From CAJXZP01 sp964195485 (GTDB taxonomy: Bacteria > Bacteroidota > Bacteroidia > Flavobacteriales_G > Salibacteraceae), in NCBI GenBank assembly GCA_964195485.1, contig CAXMPG010000137.1, forward strand, positions 1 to 50,772: a stretch of DNA of 50,772 nt, read 5' to 3'. The notes below the pieces were generated by a model. It ran no database searches, had not been told where the DNA came from, and saw only the letters and a program-made list of their open reading frames with translations. Positions 26,764 through 35,672 of the stretch are shown piece by piece (position 1 is the stretch's first letter; each line of letters begins with the position of its first letter). The translations under genes and the position numbers were made by a program.

Positions 26764-26771
26764 CAAAAGTA
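26764..26771 (-). promoter_or_regulatory. Candidate -7 box for gltA
   Basis: The minus strand reads TACTTTTG, a perfect TAnnTTTG match, in the 81-base gap between eno and gltA, 41 bases upstream of the gltA ATG. No matching TTG is seen at 19-20 bases. Confidence 0.5.
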
Positions 26772-26803
26772 CGTTCTAAAATCCTTTTATAAAAACACAT
26801 TTA

Positions 26804-28090
26804 TCATAGGAATTTGAGTTCTTTTCCCATATAAAAAGCTTGTTTTCCTAGTTCTTCTTCAATCCTAAGTAACTGATTGTATTTTGCAATTCTATCTGTA
26901 CGTGAAGCCGAACCCGTTTTAATTTGTCCAGTATTCAAAGCTACAGCCAAATCCGCAATAGTGGTATCTTCTGTTTCACCTGATCTATGACTTATCACAG
27001 AAGTATATGAATTGCGATGTGCCATATCTACTGCTGCAATGGTTTCTGATAATGTGCCAATTTGATTCACCTTAATTAGAATAGAATTCGCGATATCTTC
27101 ATCAATTCCTCTTTTTAATCTTTCTGTATTAGTCACAAACAAATCATCCCCTACCAACTGCACACGGTCACCCATTTGCTCAGTCATTAGTTTCCAACCA
27201 GCCCAATCATCTTCATCTAATCCATCTTCGATAGATACAATTGGATATTTCTTAGCCCAATTATCAAAATAATCCACCATTTCTGCTGAACTCAATTTTT
27301 CTCCTGTTGACTTATGTAAATGGTACACCCCTTCATCTTTCAAATAATACTCCGAAGATGCGGCATCTAATGCTAAATAAACGTCTTCTCCCGGACGATA
27401 CCCTGCCTTTTCAATAGCTTGGATAATAACTTCCAACGCTTCTTCATTAGATGATAAATTTGGTGCAAATCCTCCTTCATCTCCCACGTTGGTGGATAAC
27501 CCTTTAGATTTAAGAACCGTTTTTAAATGATGAAAGATCTCTGTTCCCCAACGTAATCCTTCACTAAACGAAGAAGCCCCAGCTGGCATAATCATGAATT
27601 CTTGTATATCAATTTTATTATCCGCGTGTGAACCTCCATTCAGAATGTTCATCATTGGTACAGGTAATGTGTGCGCTCCAACTCCTCCAATATATTTATA
27701 CAAAGGAAGTCCAACAGTATCAGCGGCCGCACGAGCTACAGCCATAGAAACACCTAAAATAGCATTTGCACCAAGGTTACCTTTGTTGCTTGTACCATCA
27801 ATTTCTATCATGGCGTTATCAATGGCAATTTGGTCAAAAATGTATGACCCATTTAATTGCTCATTTAAAACTGTATTTACATTATTTACCGCTTTTAAGA
27901 CTCCTTTACCCATATAAACACCTTCGTCACCATCACGTAACTCTACTGCTTCATGAATTCCGGTAGAGGCTCCAGAAGGCACAATAGCACGACCAACAAT
28001 TCCTTGATTCGTCATTACTTCTACTTCCACCGTTGGATTGCCTCGTGAATCTAAAACTTGACGGGCATGAATGTTATTAATAGTACTCAT
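26804..28090 (-). CDS. eno: Enolase
   Basis: Interconverts 2-phosphoglycerate and phosphoenolpyruvate in glycolysis and gluconeogenesis. The N-terminal block ARQVLDSRGNPTVEVEV (about 9-25), GASTGIHEAVELRD, SIEDGLDEDDWAGW (metal ligand and catalytic region near 287-300), the catalytic Lys in ILIKVNQIGTLSE and SHRSGETEDTTIADLAV near 370 are all present. The length of 428 residues is standard. It lies 18 bases downstream of carA on the same strand, so it is probably read from the carA transcript. Confidence 0.98.
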   Translation of the reverse strand: MSTINNIHARQVLDSRGNPTVEVEVMTNQGIVGRAIVPSGASTGIHEAVELRDGDEGVYMGKGVLKAVNNVNTVLNEQLNGSYIFDQIAIDNAMIEIDGTSNKGNLGANAILGVSMAVARAAADTVGLPLYKYIGGVGAHTLPVPMMNILNGGSHADNKIDIQEFMIMPAGASSFSEGLRWGTEIFHHLKTVLKSKGLSTNVGDEGGFAPNLSSNEEALEVIIQAIEKAGYRPGEDVYLALDAASSEYYLKDEGVYHLHKSTGEKLSSAEMVDYFDNWAKKYPIVSIEDGLDEDDWAGWKLMTEQMGDRVQLVGDDLFVTNTERLKRGIDEDIANSILIKVNQIGTLSETIAAVDMAHRNSYTSVISHRSGETEDTTIADLAVALNTGQIKTGSASRTDRIAKYNQLLRIEEELGKQAFYMGKELKFL

Positions 28091-28108
28091 AATATCTGAT
28101 TTAAAATT

Positions 28109-29215
28109 TTATTTATTTTTTCTAATTCTATATACAAACTCATCAAACAAGTAACGAGAATCATGTGGTCCTGCAGAAGCTTCCGGATGATATTGAACAG
28201 AAAATGCATTCTTATCCGTTCTTTTTATTCCCGCCAAAGTTCCATCATTCAAATGCTTATGGGTCACTTCTACCTTTTTGGACTTTATAGCCATATCCAT
28301 ATCTACCACAAAACCATGGTTTTGTGATGTGATTTCACCTTTACCAGTAGCCATATTTTTGATTGGATGGTTAATACCACGATGTCCATTATGCATTTTG
28401 ATTGTTTTCAATCCACTAGCAAGCGACATAATTTGATGCCCTAAACAAATACCAAATGTGGGGTTATTCTCTTCAATAATAGTATTTACCACTTCTTTTA
28501 CTTGAGGAAGCGCAGAAGGATCACCAGGACCATTAGATAACATAAAACCATCAGGGTTCCATGCTTTCATATCTTCATAACTAGTATCGTATGGGAATAC
28601 TTTTAAATAACAACCACGCTCCGCTAAAGAACGAAGGATATTTGTTTTTACACCCAAATCTAAAACCGCTACCTTTAACTCAGAATCTTCGTCTCCGAAG
28701 TAAAAAGGCTCTTTACAAGACACTTTAGATGCTAATTCTAACCCATCCATAGAAGGGACTTTACTTAACCTTTCTTTTAACACAGATAATTCGGTATCAT
28801 CTGTACTAATAATACAGTTCATCGCACCTGCTTGACGGATGTGACGTACTAGGGCACGCGTATCAATGTCAGATATACCAACTACCTTATTCTTCTCAAA
28901 ATAACTCTGTAAAGAGTCCGTAGCTGCTTCTCTAGAATAAATATCAGAAAATTTATTACAAATTAATCCTGCAATATTTACTTGAGCAGATTCTATTTCT
29001 ATCTCATTAATTCCGTAATTACCAATATGTGGCGTAGTCATCACCAACATTTGGCCATAATAAGAAGGATCAGAAAAAATTTCTTGATACCCAGTCATCC
29101 CCGTATTAAAGGCAATTTCACCAGTAGTTATACCCGAATGGCCAACGGCAATTCCATGATAAACTGTACCATCTTCTAATAATAAAGTGGCTTTTGATTT
29201 CTCTTTAAATTTCAT
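28109..29215 (-). CDS. carA: Carbamoyl-phosphate synthase small (glutaminase) subunit
   Basis: CarA hydrolyses glutamine and passes ammonia to CarB, which makes carbamoyl phosphate for arginine and pyrimidine synthesis. The N-terminal domain begins KATLLLEDGTVYHG and contains NTGMTGYQEIFSDPSY. The class I glutamine amidotransferase domain shows FMLSNGPGDPS, the nucleophile Cys in FGICLGHQ and the His/Glu pair in QYHPEASAGPHD. The open frame extends back to TTG at 29236, but that codon is inside a perfect promoter box, so I place the start at ATG 29215. carB is not in the window. eno follows after 18 bases. Confidence 0.95.
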   Translation of the reverse strand: MKFKEKSKATLLLEDGTVYHGIAVGHSGITTGEIAFNTGMTGYQEIFSDPSYYGQMLVMTTPHIGNYGINEIEIESAQVNIAGLICNKFSDIYSREAATDSLQSYFEKNKVVGISDIDTRALVRHIRQAGAMNCIISTDDTELSVLKERLSKVPSMDGLELASKVSCKEPFYFGDEDSELKVAVLDLGVKTNILRSLAERGCYLKVFPYDTSYEDMKAWNPDGFMLSNGPGDPSALPQVKEVVNTIIEENNPTFGICLGHQIMSLASGLKTIKMHNGHRGINHPIKNMATGKGEITSQNHGFVVDMDMAIKSKKVEVTHKHLNDGTLAGIKRTDKNAFSVQYHPEASAGPHDSRYLFDEFVYRIRKNK

Positions 29216-29233
29216 CCCAATTTTTTTCTTTTG

Positions 29234-29241
29234 CAAAGGTA
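29234..29241 (-). promoter_or_regulatory. Candidate -7 box for carA (overlaps the longest-frame start)
   Basis: The minus strand reads TACCTTTG, an exact TAnnTTTG match. The final TTG of the box is the codon at which the longest carA frame would begin, which makes the downstream ATG at 29215 the realistic start. No clear -33 TTG at 19-20 bases. Confidence 0.5.
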
Positions 29242-29296
29242 ATACGAACCCATATATTCTCTTTTAAAAAACCAAAGTTCGTCAAAAAAAACACAA

Positions 29297-29330
29297 AAAA
29301 AAGGGTAGTGAAAAATTCACTACCCTTTTT
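29297..29330 (-). terminator. Terminator of the ribosomal super-cluster
   Basis: A 15-base-pair stem (A-run plus GGGTAGTGAA at 29298-29312, complement at 29316-29330) with a 3-base loop and, in minus-strand reading, a long U run. It lies 27 bases after rplQ and separates it from carA. Confidence 0.9.
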
Positions 29331-29356
29331 AAATATTCGATTTTGACATCTATTTA

Positions 29357-29881
29357 CTATTTGTCAGTATCTTCTTTTTTATCTTCTTTAGATTCCGCTT
29401 TTGGAGCTTCTTCTACTTCAACGTTTTCTGCATTTACGTCAGAATCAGTTGCAGTTGTTTCACTAGCTTTAGCACCACGTTTTCTACGTGTTTTCTTAGC
29501 TGGAGCAGAAGTAGTATAGATTTCGTTGAAATCAACCAATTCAATCATACACATCTCAGCAGCATCTCCTAAACGGAAACCAGTTTTGATAATACGAGTA
29601 TAACCTCCTGGACGATCACCTACTTTAGGAGAAACTACACTGAACAATTCAGTTACAGCATATTTATTTCCTAAATATCTAAAGGCCATTCTACGCGAGT
29701 GCATTGAATCTGTTTTCGCCTTTGTAATAATAGGTTCAACAAATAATCTTAATGCTTTTGCTTTTGCCACTGTAGTAGTAATACGCTTATGTTCTACAAG
29801 AGAACAAGCCATATTAGTTAGCATAGCCTTACGGTGTCCAACTTTACGTCCTAAGTGATTAAACGATTTCTTATGTCTCAT
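29357..29881 (-). CDS. rplQ: 50S ribosomal protein L17
   Basis: The core (MRHKKSFNHLGRKVGHRKAM and following, about residues 1-118) is the L17 fold near the peptide exit tunnel. The protein is 174 residues, about 50 longer than E. coli L17. The extra tail first has a basic patch (KKTRRKRGAK) and then becomes strongly acidic and low in complexity (Glu, Lys, Asp, Ala). Such tails are seen in other Bacteroidota. It is the last gene of the cluster, 44 bases after rpoA and before a strong terminator. Confidence 0.96.
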   Translation of the reverse strand: MRHKKSFNHLGRKVGHRKAMLTNMACSLVEHKRITTTVAKAKALRLFVEPIITKAKTDSMHSRRMAFRYLGNKYAVTELFSVVSPKVGDRPGGYTRIIKTGFRLGDAAEMCMIELVDFNEIYTTSAPAKKTRRKRGAKASETTATDSDVNAENVEVEEAPKAESKEDKKEDTDK

Positions 29882-29925
29882 TTTAATTTCTTTAAGAAAG
29901 GATTGTCAAACCCTCAATTACAAAT

Positions 29926-30918
29926 TTATTCTTTGTCCAATTTGTACTTCAGAACATTCATTCCGAAAGACAAGTTTTTAACCTCTACCAATTCATCAAG
30001 CTCTGTAAGAGATTTTTTACCGAAGTTACGGAACTTCAATAAATCATTTCTTTGATATTGAACTAAATCACCTAAACTATAAACCTCTGCAGCTTTTAAG
30101 CAATTTAATGCTCTAACTGAAAGGTCCATATCCACTAATTTTGTTTTCAATAATTGACGCATATGCAATGATGTTTCATCAAACTCATCATCTGCAGATT
30201 TATCCTCTGTTTCTAATGAAATTTTCTCATCACTGAATAACATGAAGTGGTGAATCAAAATCTTAGCCGCTTCACTTAAAGCATCTTTAGGAGAAATTGA
30301 GCCATCTGTCTCAATATCCATAATCAACTTTTCGTAATCCGTTTTTTGCTCTACCCTGAAGTTTTCAATTTCAAATTTCACTTTCTTAATAGGAGTGAAA
30401 ATTGAATCTATTGAAATTTCATTCAATTGTAAATTCATAGCTGAATGCTCTTCTGCAGGTAAGTAACCTCTACCGTTTCCGATAGTGATTTCAATTTGCA
30501 TATTAACAGACTCATCTAAGTTACAAATAACTAAATCTGGATTTAACACTTGAAAAGAAGAAGTGAAATTACCAATGTCACCAGCAGTAATTTGCTTCTG
30601 ACCTGTAACTCTTACTATCAATTTCTCTGAATCTTGATCCTCAATTTGTCTTTTAAAACGAACTTGCTTCAAATTCAAAATAATCTCAGTAACATCTTCA
30701 ATTACTCCACGAATTGCAGTGAACTCATGATCAACTCCGTCAAATTTAACAGAGGTAATCGCAAAACCTTCTAATGAAGATAAAAGAATTCTTCTTAATG
30801 CATTTCCTATTGTAATTCCATAACCCGGCTCTAATGGTCTAAACTCAAATGTACCTACACGGTCATCTGAATTAATCATTATTACTTTGTCTGGTTTTTG
30901 AAAATCTAAAATTGCCAT
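29926..30918 (-). CDS. rpoA: DNA-directed RNA polymerase subunit alpha
   Basis: The alpha subunit dimer nucleates RNA polymerase assembly, and its C-terminal domain contacts promoter DNA and activators. The N-terminal domain (about 1-235) shows EPGYGITIGNALRRILLSSLEG. The C-terminal helix-hairpin-helix domain (about 255-325) shows LDMSVRALNCLKAA-like sequence (LSVRALNCLKAAEVYSLGDL) and FRNFGKKSLTELDELV. The length of 330 residues is standard. It sits between rpsD and rplQ as in most bacterial alpha operons. Confidence 0.98.
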   Translation of the reverse strand: MAILDFQKPDKVIMINSDDRVGTFEFRPLEPGYGITIGNALRRILLSSLEGFAITSVKFDGVDHEFTAIRGVIEDVTEIILNLKQVRFKRQIEDQDSEKLIVRVTGQKQITAGDIGNFTSSFQVLNPDLVICNLDESVNMQIEITIGNGRGYLPAEEHSAMNLQLNEISIDSIFTPIKKVKFEIENFRVEQKTDYEKLIMDIETDGSISPKDALSEAAKILIHHFMLFSDEKISLETEDKSADDEFDETSLHMRQLLKTKLVDMDLSVRALNCLKAAEVYSLGDLVQYQRNDLLKFRNFGKKSLTELDELVEVKNLSFGMNVLKYKLDKE

Positions 30919-31014
30919 TTATTTTCTTCTTTTTAATTGCGTATTAGTTGCGCGGTTTGAAAGTATGAAGAAATTCCATCAAACCCTTTGGCACATACCC
31001 AATATGATTAATTA

Positions 31015-31620
31015 TTATTTAGAATATAATTCAACAATAAGTTGCTCTTTGATATTTTCAGGAATATCTTCTCTTTCGGGAACACTCATGAATTTACCTT
31101 CTAAACTACTCTTGTCAAATTCAATCCAAGGGTAAGATTTACCGTTTGAATTTACCGCATCAATAATTACAGTTAAAGATTTTGATTTCTCTCTAACAGC
31201 AATAACATCACCTGCTTTTACTTGGTATGAAGGAATATTTACAATACCTCCATTCACAGTAATATGACGGTGAGAAACGAATTGACGAGCTCCGTCACGA
31301 GTAGTCGAAACACCCATTCTGAAAACTGTATTGTCTAATCTAGACTCACATAATTGTAATAATACCTCACCTGTAATTCCTGTTTTAGCAGAAGCTTTTT
31401 TAAACAAGTTAGAAAATTGCTTTTCTAAAATACCATAAGTATATTTTGCTTTTTGCTTTTCCGCTAATTGCATGGAGTATTCAGACTGCTTTGGTCTCCT
31501 TTTGTTTGGACCATGTTGTCCAGGAGGAAAGTTACGTCTTTCCAATACTTTATCAGGTCCGAAAATTGGTTCTTTGAACTTTCTAGCAATTTTCGATTTT
31601 GGTCCTCTATATCTAGCCAT
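31015..31620 (-). CDS. rpsD: 30S ribosomal protein S4
   Basis: S4 is a primary 16S rRNA binder that starts assembly of the 5' domain and helps translational accuracy. The 201-residue protein begins MARYRGPKSKIARKF and has the S4 RNA-binding domain near 92-155 (LCESRLDNTVFRMG, HRHITVNGGIVNIPSYQVKAGD). The N-terminal zinc-binding cysteines of some S4 proteins are absent. In other bacteria S4 represses the alpha operon; no such leader is evident here. Confidence 0.98.
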   Translation of the reverse strand: MARYRGPKSKIARKFKEPIFGPDKVLERRNFPPGQHGPNKRRPKQSEYSMQLAEKQKAKYTYGILEKQFSNLFKKASAKTGITGEVLLQLCESRLDNTVFRMGVSTTRDGARQFVSHRHITVNGGIVNIPSYQVKAGDVIAVREKSKSLTVIIDAVNSNGKSYPWIEFDKSSLEGKFMSVPEREDIPENIKEQLIVELYSK

Positions 31621-31642
31621 CTTATTCTTATATCTAAATTAA

Positions 31643-32026
31643 TTAAACCCTTCTTTTCTTAGGTGGGCGACATCCATTATGAGGCATTGGAGTAACATCA
31701 ATAATTTCAGTTACCTCAATCCCGTTATTGTGGATTGTACGAATTGCAGATTCTCTACCAGCACCCGGACCTCGTACGTAAGCTTTCGCTTTACGCATTC
31801 CAGCCTCAAAAGCAACCTTACAACAATCCTCAGCAGCTACTTGAGCAGCATATGGAGTGTTCTTTTTAGAGCCTCTAAATCCTAATTTACCTGCTGACGA
31901 CCAAGAAATTACTTGTCCATTCGCGTTTGTTATAGAGATGATAATGTTGTTAAATGACGAATGAACGTGCACTTGACCCATAGCATCAACTCTAACCTTT
32001 CTCTTTTTTGAAGACGATTTAGCCAT
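31643..32026 (-). CDS. rpsK: 30S ribosomal protein S11
   Basis: S11 sits on the 30S platform near the E site. The 127-residue protein shows GQVHVHSSFNNIIISITN, SAGKLGFRGSKKNTPYAAQ, RGPGAGRESAIR and the C-terminal PMPHNGCRPPKKRRV, all diagnostic. It lies between rpsM and rpsD in the alpha operon order. Confidence 0.98.
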   Translation of the reverse strand: MAKSSSKKRKVRVDAMGQVHVHSSFNNIIISITNANGQVISWSSAGKLGFRGSKKNTPYAAQVAAEDCCKVAFEAGMRKAKAYVRGPGAGRESAIRTIHNNGIEVTEIIDVTPMPHNGCRPPKKRRV

Positions 32027-32036
32027 AGTAAACTAT

Positions 32037-32414
32037 TTATTTAACTGCTTTCTTTTTGTTAGCAACTGTTTTTCTTTTTCCTTTTCTCGTACGAGAGTTG
32101 TTTTTTGTTCTTTGTCCACGAAGTGGTAACCCCATACGATGGCGTATACCTCTTTGAGAACCAATATCCATCAATCTCTTGATGTTCATTTGAACCTCAG
32201 ATCGCAATGTACCTTCAACTTTAATGTTGTCCGTAATATACGCTCTAATCTTTGTTAACTCCTCATCGTTCCAATCACTGATCTTTCTATCAGGATCGAT
32301 TTCTAGATCTGTCAATAAACGTTTTGCCGTTGAGTGACCTATACCAAAAATATAAGTTAATCCAATTCTACCCTTTTTGTTAACGGGTAAATCATTTCCT
32401 GCTATCCTAGCCAT
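32037..32414 (-). CDS. rpsM: 30S ribosomal protein S13
   Basis: S13 contacts the P-site tRNA and bridges to the large subunit. The 125-residue protein starts MARIAGNDLPVNKKGRIGLTYI-like and carries the helix-hairpin-helix (IFGIGHSTAKRLL) and the C-terminal GLPLRGQRTKNNSRTRKG tail. The gene follows rpmJ by 12 bases. Confidence 0.98.
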   Translation of the reverse strand: MARIAGNDLPVNKKGRIGLTYIFGIGHSTAKRLLTDLEIDPDRKISDWNDEELTKIRAYITDNIKVEGTLRSEVQMNIKRLMDIGSQRGIRHRMGLPLRGQRTKNNSRTRKGKRKTVANKKKAVK

Positions 32415-32426
32415 ACTAGTTAAATT

Positions 32427-32543
32427 TTATCCCTGTCTTTGTTTAAACTTAGGGTTCTTCTTGTTGATAACATAGAGACGCCCCTTTCTTCTTACAATCT
32501 TGCAATCAGAACTTCTCTTTTTAAGTGATGCTCGAACCTTCAT
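32427..32543 (-). CDS. rpmJ: 50S ribosomal protein L36
   Basis: A 38-residue frame with ATG at 32543 and TAA at 32427-32429. It begins MKVRASLKKRSSDCKIVRRK and ends NPKFKQRQG, the usual L36 pattern. It has one Cys (position 14), so the zinc ligands CxxC...C...H of the classic form are missing; this is the zinc-free variant. It sits 5 bases downstream of infA and 12 upstream of rpsM, the normal place. Confidence 0.93.
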   Translation of the reverse strand: MKVRASLKKRSSDCKIVRRKGRLYVINKKNPKFKQRQG

Positions 32544-32548
32544 GCTCT

Positions 32549-32767
32549 TTATTTATATCTATATGTAATTCTTCCTTTTGACAAATCGTAAGGTGACATT
32601 TCAACCTTCACTTTATCCCCAGGTAAAATTTTAATGTAATGCATTCTCATTTTACCAGAAATGTGAGCCGTAATAATGTGACCATTTTCTAACTCTACTC
32701 TAAACATTGCGTTAGATAAAGCTTCGTTAATGGTGCCATCCTGCTCTATTGAAGGTGTTTTTGCCAT
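32549..32767 (-). CDS. infA: Translation initiation factor IF-1
   Basis: IF-1 is an OB-fold protein that occupies the ribosomal A site during initiation. The 72-residue protein shows IEQDGTINEALSNAMFRVEL, HISGKMRMHYIKILPGDKV and SPYDLSKGRITYRYK, close to the bacterial consensus. It lies directly after secY; the adk and map genes found here in some other phyla are absent. Confidence 0.98.
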   Translation of the reverse strand: MAKTPSIEQDGTINEALSNAMFRVELENGHIITAHISGKMRMHYIKILPGDKVKVEMSPYDLSKGRITYRYK

Positions 32768-32776
32768 CTTATTTTA

Positions 32777-34126
32777 TTATATTGTTCCACCGAAAGCTCC
32801 AGTTGAACGTCCTTTCAATTTACCCGACTCAGTCAGTCCATCGTAGTGACGCATCAATAAGTAACTCTCTATTTGTTGTAATGTATCCAAAATTACCCCT
32901 ACCATAATTAGTAGTGATGTTCCTCCAAAGAAATATGAAAAGCTTTGAGCAACACCCGCTTTTATAGCGAATGCAGGTAAAATTGCAATCAGTGCCAGAA
33001 ATATTGATCCTGGTAGTGTTATTTTAGACAAAATAGTATCTAAAAAGTTTGCCGTGTCTTTACCCGGTTTAACACCCGGTACAAATCCACCATTCTTCTT
33101 TAAATCATCAGCCATTTGCTGCGGATTCACCGTGATCGCGGTATAGAAGTATGTAAACACAATAATTAGTATTGCAAACGTTACGTTGTAGTAAACTCCG
33201 CTCATATCACTAAACATTGCTGCAAAGTTTGTAAATGCATCACCAGTTTCGCCTTCAGCGCTAGCAGCAAAGCCAGCTAAAGTAATTGGTAACATCATTA
33301 ATGCTTGTGCAAATATAATCGGCATAACACCTGCAGCATTTACCTTTAAAGGTATAAACTGTCTAGCACCGCCCATTTGCTGAACACCCATGATTTTCTT
33401 TGCAAATTGAATTGGAACTCTCCTTACTCCTTGTACTAATAAGATAGTAATCAGAATAACGAATAGTAAAATAGCTAACTCTAACAGAACGATAACCAAA
33501 CCACCACCAATGTCACCCATTTGCGCTTCCCATTCTGTAAGGAAAGCTGTAGGTAAATTAGCAATGATACCAATCATAATGATTAATGAAATCCCATTTC
33601 CAATTCCTTTGTCTGTAATCTTTTCACCCAACCACATTACGAATAATGTACCTGAAGTTAAGATAATGATTGCTGGTAACGTAAATGAAAAGAAACCATA
33701 ATTAACAATCGCTTCCCGAGGGATTTGAGTTGCTAAATAACCAGGAGCTTGACCAAGCGTAATAGCTACAGTTAACCATCTAGTCCATTGATTTATTTTG
33801 TTACGACCGCTTTCACCGTCTTTTTGTAATTTTTGAACCGATGGTACAGCTATTCCAAGCAATTGCATTACAATAGAAGCCGAGATATAAGGCATGATAC
33901 CTAATGCAAAAACCGAAGCACGAGAAAACGCACCACCAGCAAACAAATTCAACAACGCGGCTAAACCGGTTGCTTCATTATTGCCAAGTACATTTGTGTC
34001 GACCCCAGGTAATACAACAAACGACCCTAATCTATAGATAGCAATGAAACCAATAGTTAAAAGGATTCTATTCCTAAGCTCTACAATTTTGTAGATGTTT
34101 GCGATTGTTTGAAAAAACTTATTCAT
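32777..34126 (-). CDS. secY: Preprotein translocase subunit SecY
   Basis: SecY is the pore of the Sec translocon in the inner membrane. The 449-residue protein has ten predicted membrane helices, the plug-region segment GIMPYISASIVMQLL near 80, cytoplasmic loop GVRRVPIQFAKK near 240 and the helix-10 region. An in-frame TTG precedes the ATG at 34126; I use the ATG. The gene starts 3 bases after the rplO stop, the normal spc operon arrangement. All Sec-dependent signal peptides in this window would use this channel. Confidence 0.97.
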   Translation of the reverse strand: MNKFFQTIANIYKIVELRNRILLTIGFIAIYRLGSFVVLPGVDTNVLGNNEATGLAALLNLFAGGAFSRASVFALGIMPYISASIVMQLLGIAVPSVQKLQKDGESGRNKINQWTRWLTVAITLGQAPGYLATQIPREAIVNYGFFSFTLPAIIILTSGTLFVMWLGEKITDKGIGNGISLIIMIGIIANLPTAFLTEWEAQMGDIGGGLVIVLLELAILLFVILITILLVQGVRRVPIQFAKKIMGVQQMGGARQFIPLKVNAAGVMPIIFAQALMMLPITLAGFAASAEGETGDAFTNFAAMFSDMSGVYYNVTFAILIIVFTYFYTAITVNPQQMADDLKKNGGFVPGVKPGKDTANFLDTILSKITLPGSIFLALIAILPAFAIKAGVAQSFSYFFGGTSLLIMVGVILDTLQQIESYLLMRHYDGLTESGKLKGRSTGAFGGTI

Positions 34127-34129
34127 CAA

Positions 34130-34579
34130 TTAAACAGTTTTGGCTTCTCCACCAAGTTTTTCAATAGCTTCTATTGCACTAGCTGAAAACTTATTTGCTT
34201 CGATTACAACTTTTGCTTTTAACTCTCCACGTCCTAGAACTTTAACTAAATCATTAGTTCCAACAAGACCTCTAACCACTAAATCATCAATTGAAATAGT
34301 TTCTACTTTGTTCTCTTCAATGTATTCTTGAATAACATCCAAATTAATTGGCGAATATTCAATACGATTTACATTTTTGAAACCAAATTTAGGAACTCTA
34401 CGTTGCAAAGGCATTTGACCACCTTCAAAACCAACTTTTTTAGAATAACCTGAACGAGATTTTGCTCCTTTATGTCCACGAGCAGAAGTTCCACCTTTAC
34501 CAGAACCTTGACCACGACCTAGTCGTTTCGTGTTATTTCTTACCGAACCTTCTGCCGGTGATAGATTACTTAAATCCAT
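34130..34579 (-). CDS. rplO: 50S ribosomal protein L15
   Basis: L15 is a late-assembling large-subunit protein. The 149-residue protein begins MDLSNLSPAEGSVRNNTKRL and carries the Gly/Lys-rich RGQGSGKGGTSARGHKGAKSR extension that threads into 23S rRNA, then the globular C-terminal domain. It directly precedes secY. Confidence 0.97.
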   Translation of the reverse strand: MDLSNLSPAEGSVRNNTKRLGRGQGSGKGGTSARGHKGAKSRSGYSKKVGFEGGQMPLQRRVPKFGFKNVNRIEYSPINLDVIQEYIEENKVETISIDDLVVRGLVGTNDLVKVLGRGELKAKVVIEANKFSASAIEAIEKLGGEAKTV

Positions 34580-34592
34580 GATAAATTCTTTT

Positions 34593-34775
34593 TTACTTTA
34601 AATCTTCAATGCTAACAAGGTGCTTTACCTTATTAACCATTCCTAAGATTTGAGGAGTCCCTTCGTGTTCAACACTGTCGTTAATTCCTTTCAAACCCAA
34701 TGCAACCATTGTTTTCTTTTGATCGCCTGGTCTTCTAATAACAGACCTTCTTTGTGTAACTTTAACTTTAGCCAT
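34593..34775 (-). CDS. rpmD: 50S ribosomal protein L30
   Basis: A 60-residue protein (AKVKVTQRRSVIRRPGDQKK, then LGLKGINDSVEHEGTPQILGMVNKV-type core) with the short bacterial L30 fold. It lies between rpsE and rplO as in other spc operons. Confidence 0.96.
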   Translation of the reverse strand: MAKVKVTQRRSVIRRPGDQKKTMVALGLKGINDSVEHEGTPQILGMVNKVKHLVSIEDLK

Positions 34776-34786
34776 TTCTTCTAAGA

Positions 34787-35290
34787 TTAACCGTTATATA
34801 CTTTGTCTAAAGAAACACCTCTTCGTTTTGCAACAGAATTGGCATCATTTAATTTAGCTAAGGCATCAATGGTAGCTTTAACAACATTTACTGGATTCGA
34901 AGACCCTTTTGATTTCGCTAATACATCGGTAATACCAACACTTTCTAAAACCGCACGCATTGCACCACCAGCAATCACACCAGCTCCATGAGCAGCAGGT
35001 TTGATTAATACGACAGCACCACCGTGTTTTCCTAATTGAGTGTGAGGGATTGTACCTTTAAGAACAGGAACTTTAATTAAGTTTTTCTTAGCGTTATCTA
35101 AACCTTTAGATATTGCACCAATAACTTCTTTAGATTTTCCTAATCCGTATCCTACAACACCTTTTTCGTCTCCTACAACAACAACTGCAGAAAATCCAAA
35201 TGTACGACCACCTTTTGTTACTTTAGTAACCCTTCTAATTTTTACAACTGTGTCTTTTAATTCTGACTCCGTTGATCTAACTTGTTTCAT
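34787..35290 (-). CDS. rpsE: 30S ribosomal protein S5
   Basis: S5 helps maintain decoding accuracy and the mRNA entry tunnel. The 167-residue protein has the double-stranded RNA-binding fold (VVKIRRVTKVTKGGRTFGFS, VVVGDEKGVVGYGLGKSKEV) and the C-terminal domain (GAGVIAGGAMRAVLESVGI). The loop in which spectinomycin-resistance changes occur in other bacteria (VTKGGR) looks like the ordinary form. Confidence 0.97.
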   Translation of the reverse strand: MKQVRSTESELKDTVVKIRRVTKVTKGGRTFGFSAVVVVGDEKGVVGYGLGKSKEVIGAISKGLDNAKKNLIKVPVLKGTIPHTQLGKHGGAVVLIKPAAHGAGVIAGGAMRAVLESVGITDVLAKSKGSSNPVNVVKATIDALAKLNDANSVAKRRGVSLDKVYNG

Positions 35291-35312
35291 ACTTCTTTAA
35301 CTATGATCGTAA

Positions 35313-35663
35313 TTAAAATTTTAATCCTGCTTCTCTTGCTCCGTCAGCAAAAGCCGAAATACGTCCGTGATATAAAAACCCATTACGGTCAAATACTACT
35401 GACTCTATTTTAGCTGCAATTGCATTTTTAGCTAACTCAGCACCCACCGCTTTTGCTACTTCAATTCCAGAAAGTCCATCGGACTTCATTTTCACTGAAC
35501 TTGCAGAAGCTAATGTATTACCATTAACATCTTCAATAACTTGAGCATAAAACTCTTTGTTACTTCTGTAAATGCTCAATCTTGGCACCTCTGGAGTTCC
35601 GAAAATATTTTTTCTAACTCTCTTTTTTATCTTTGCTCTACGCTCTACTTTGGTTATAGCCAT
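35313..35663 (-). CDS. rplR: 50S ribosomal protein L18
   Basis: L18 binds 5S rRNA. The 116-residue protein shows RRAKIKKRVRKNIFGTPEVPRLSIYRSN and the C-terminal FDRNGFLYHGRISAFADGAREAGLKF, standard for the family. The gene lies between rplF and rpsE. Confidence 0.97.
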   Translation of the reverse strand: MAITKVERRAKIKKRVRKNIFGTPEVPRLSIYRSNKEFYAQVIEDVNGNTLASASSVKMKSDGLSGIEVAKAVGAELAKNAIAAKIESVVFDRNGFLYHGRISAFADGAREAGLKF

Positions 35664-35672
35664 GATCCAATA

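Noticed and set aside
29470..29881. Acidic tail on L17 as a fusion
   Set aside because: Low-complexity L17 tails are frequent in this phylum and there is no second domain.
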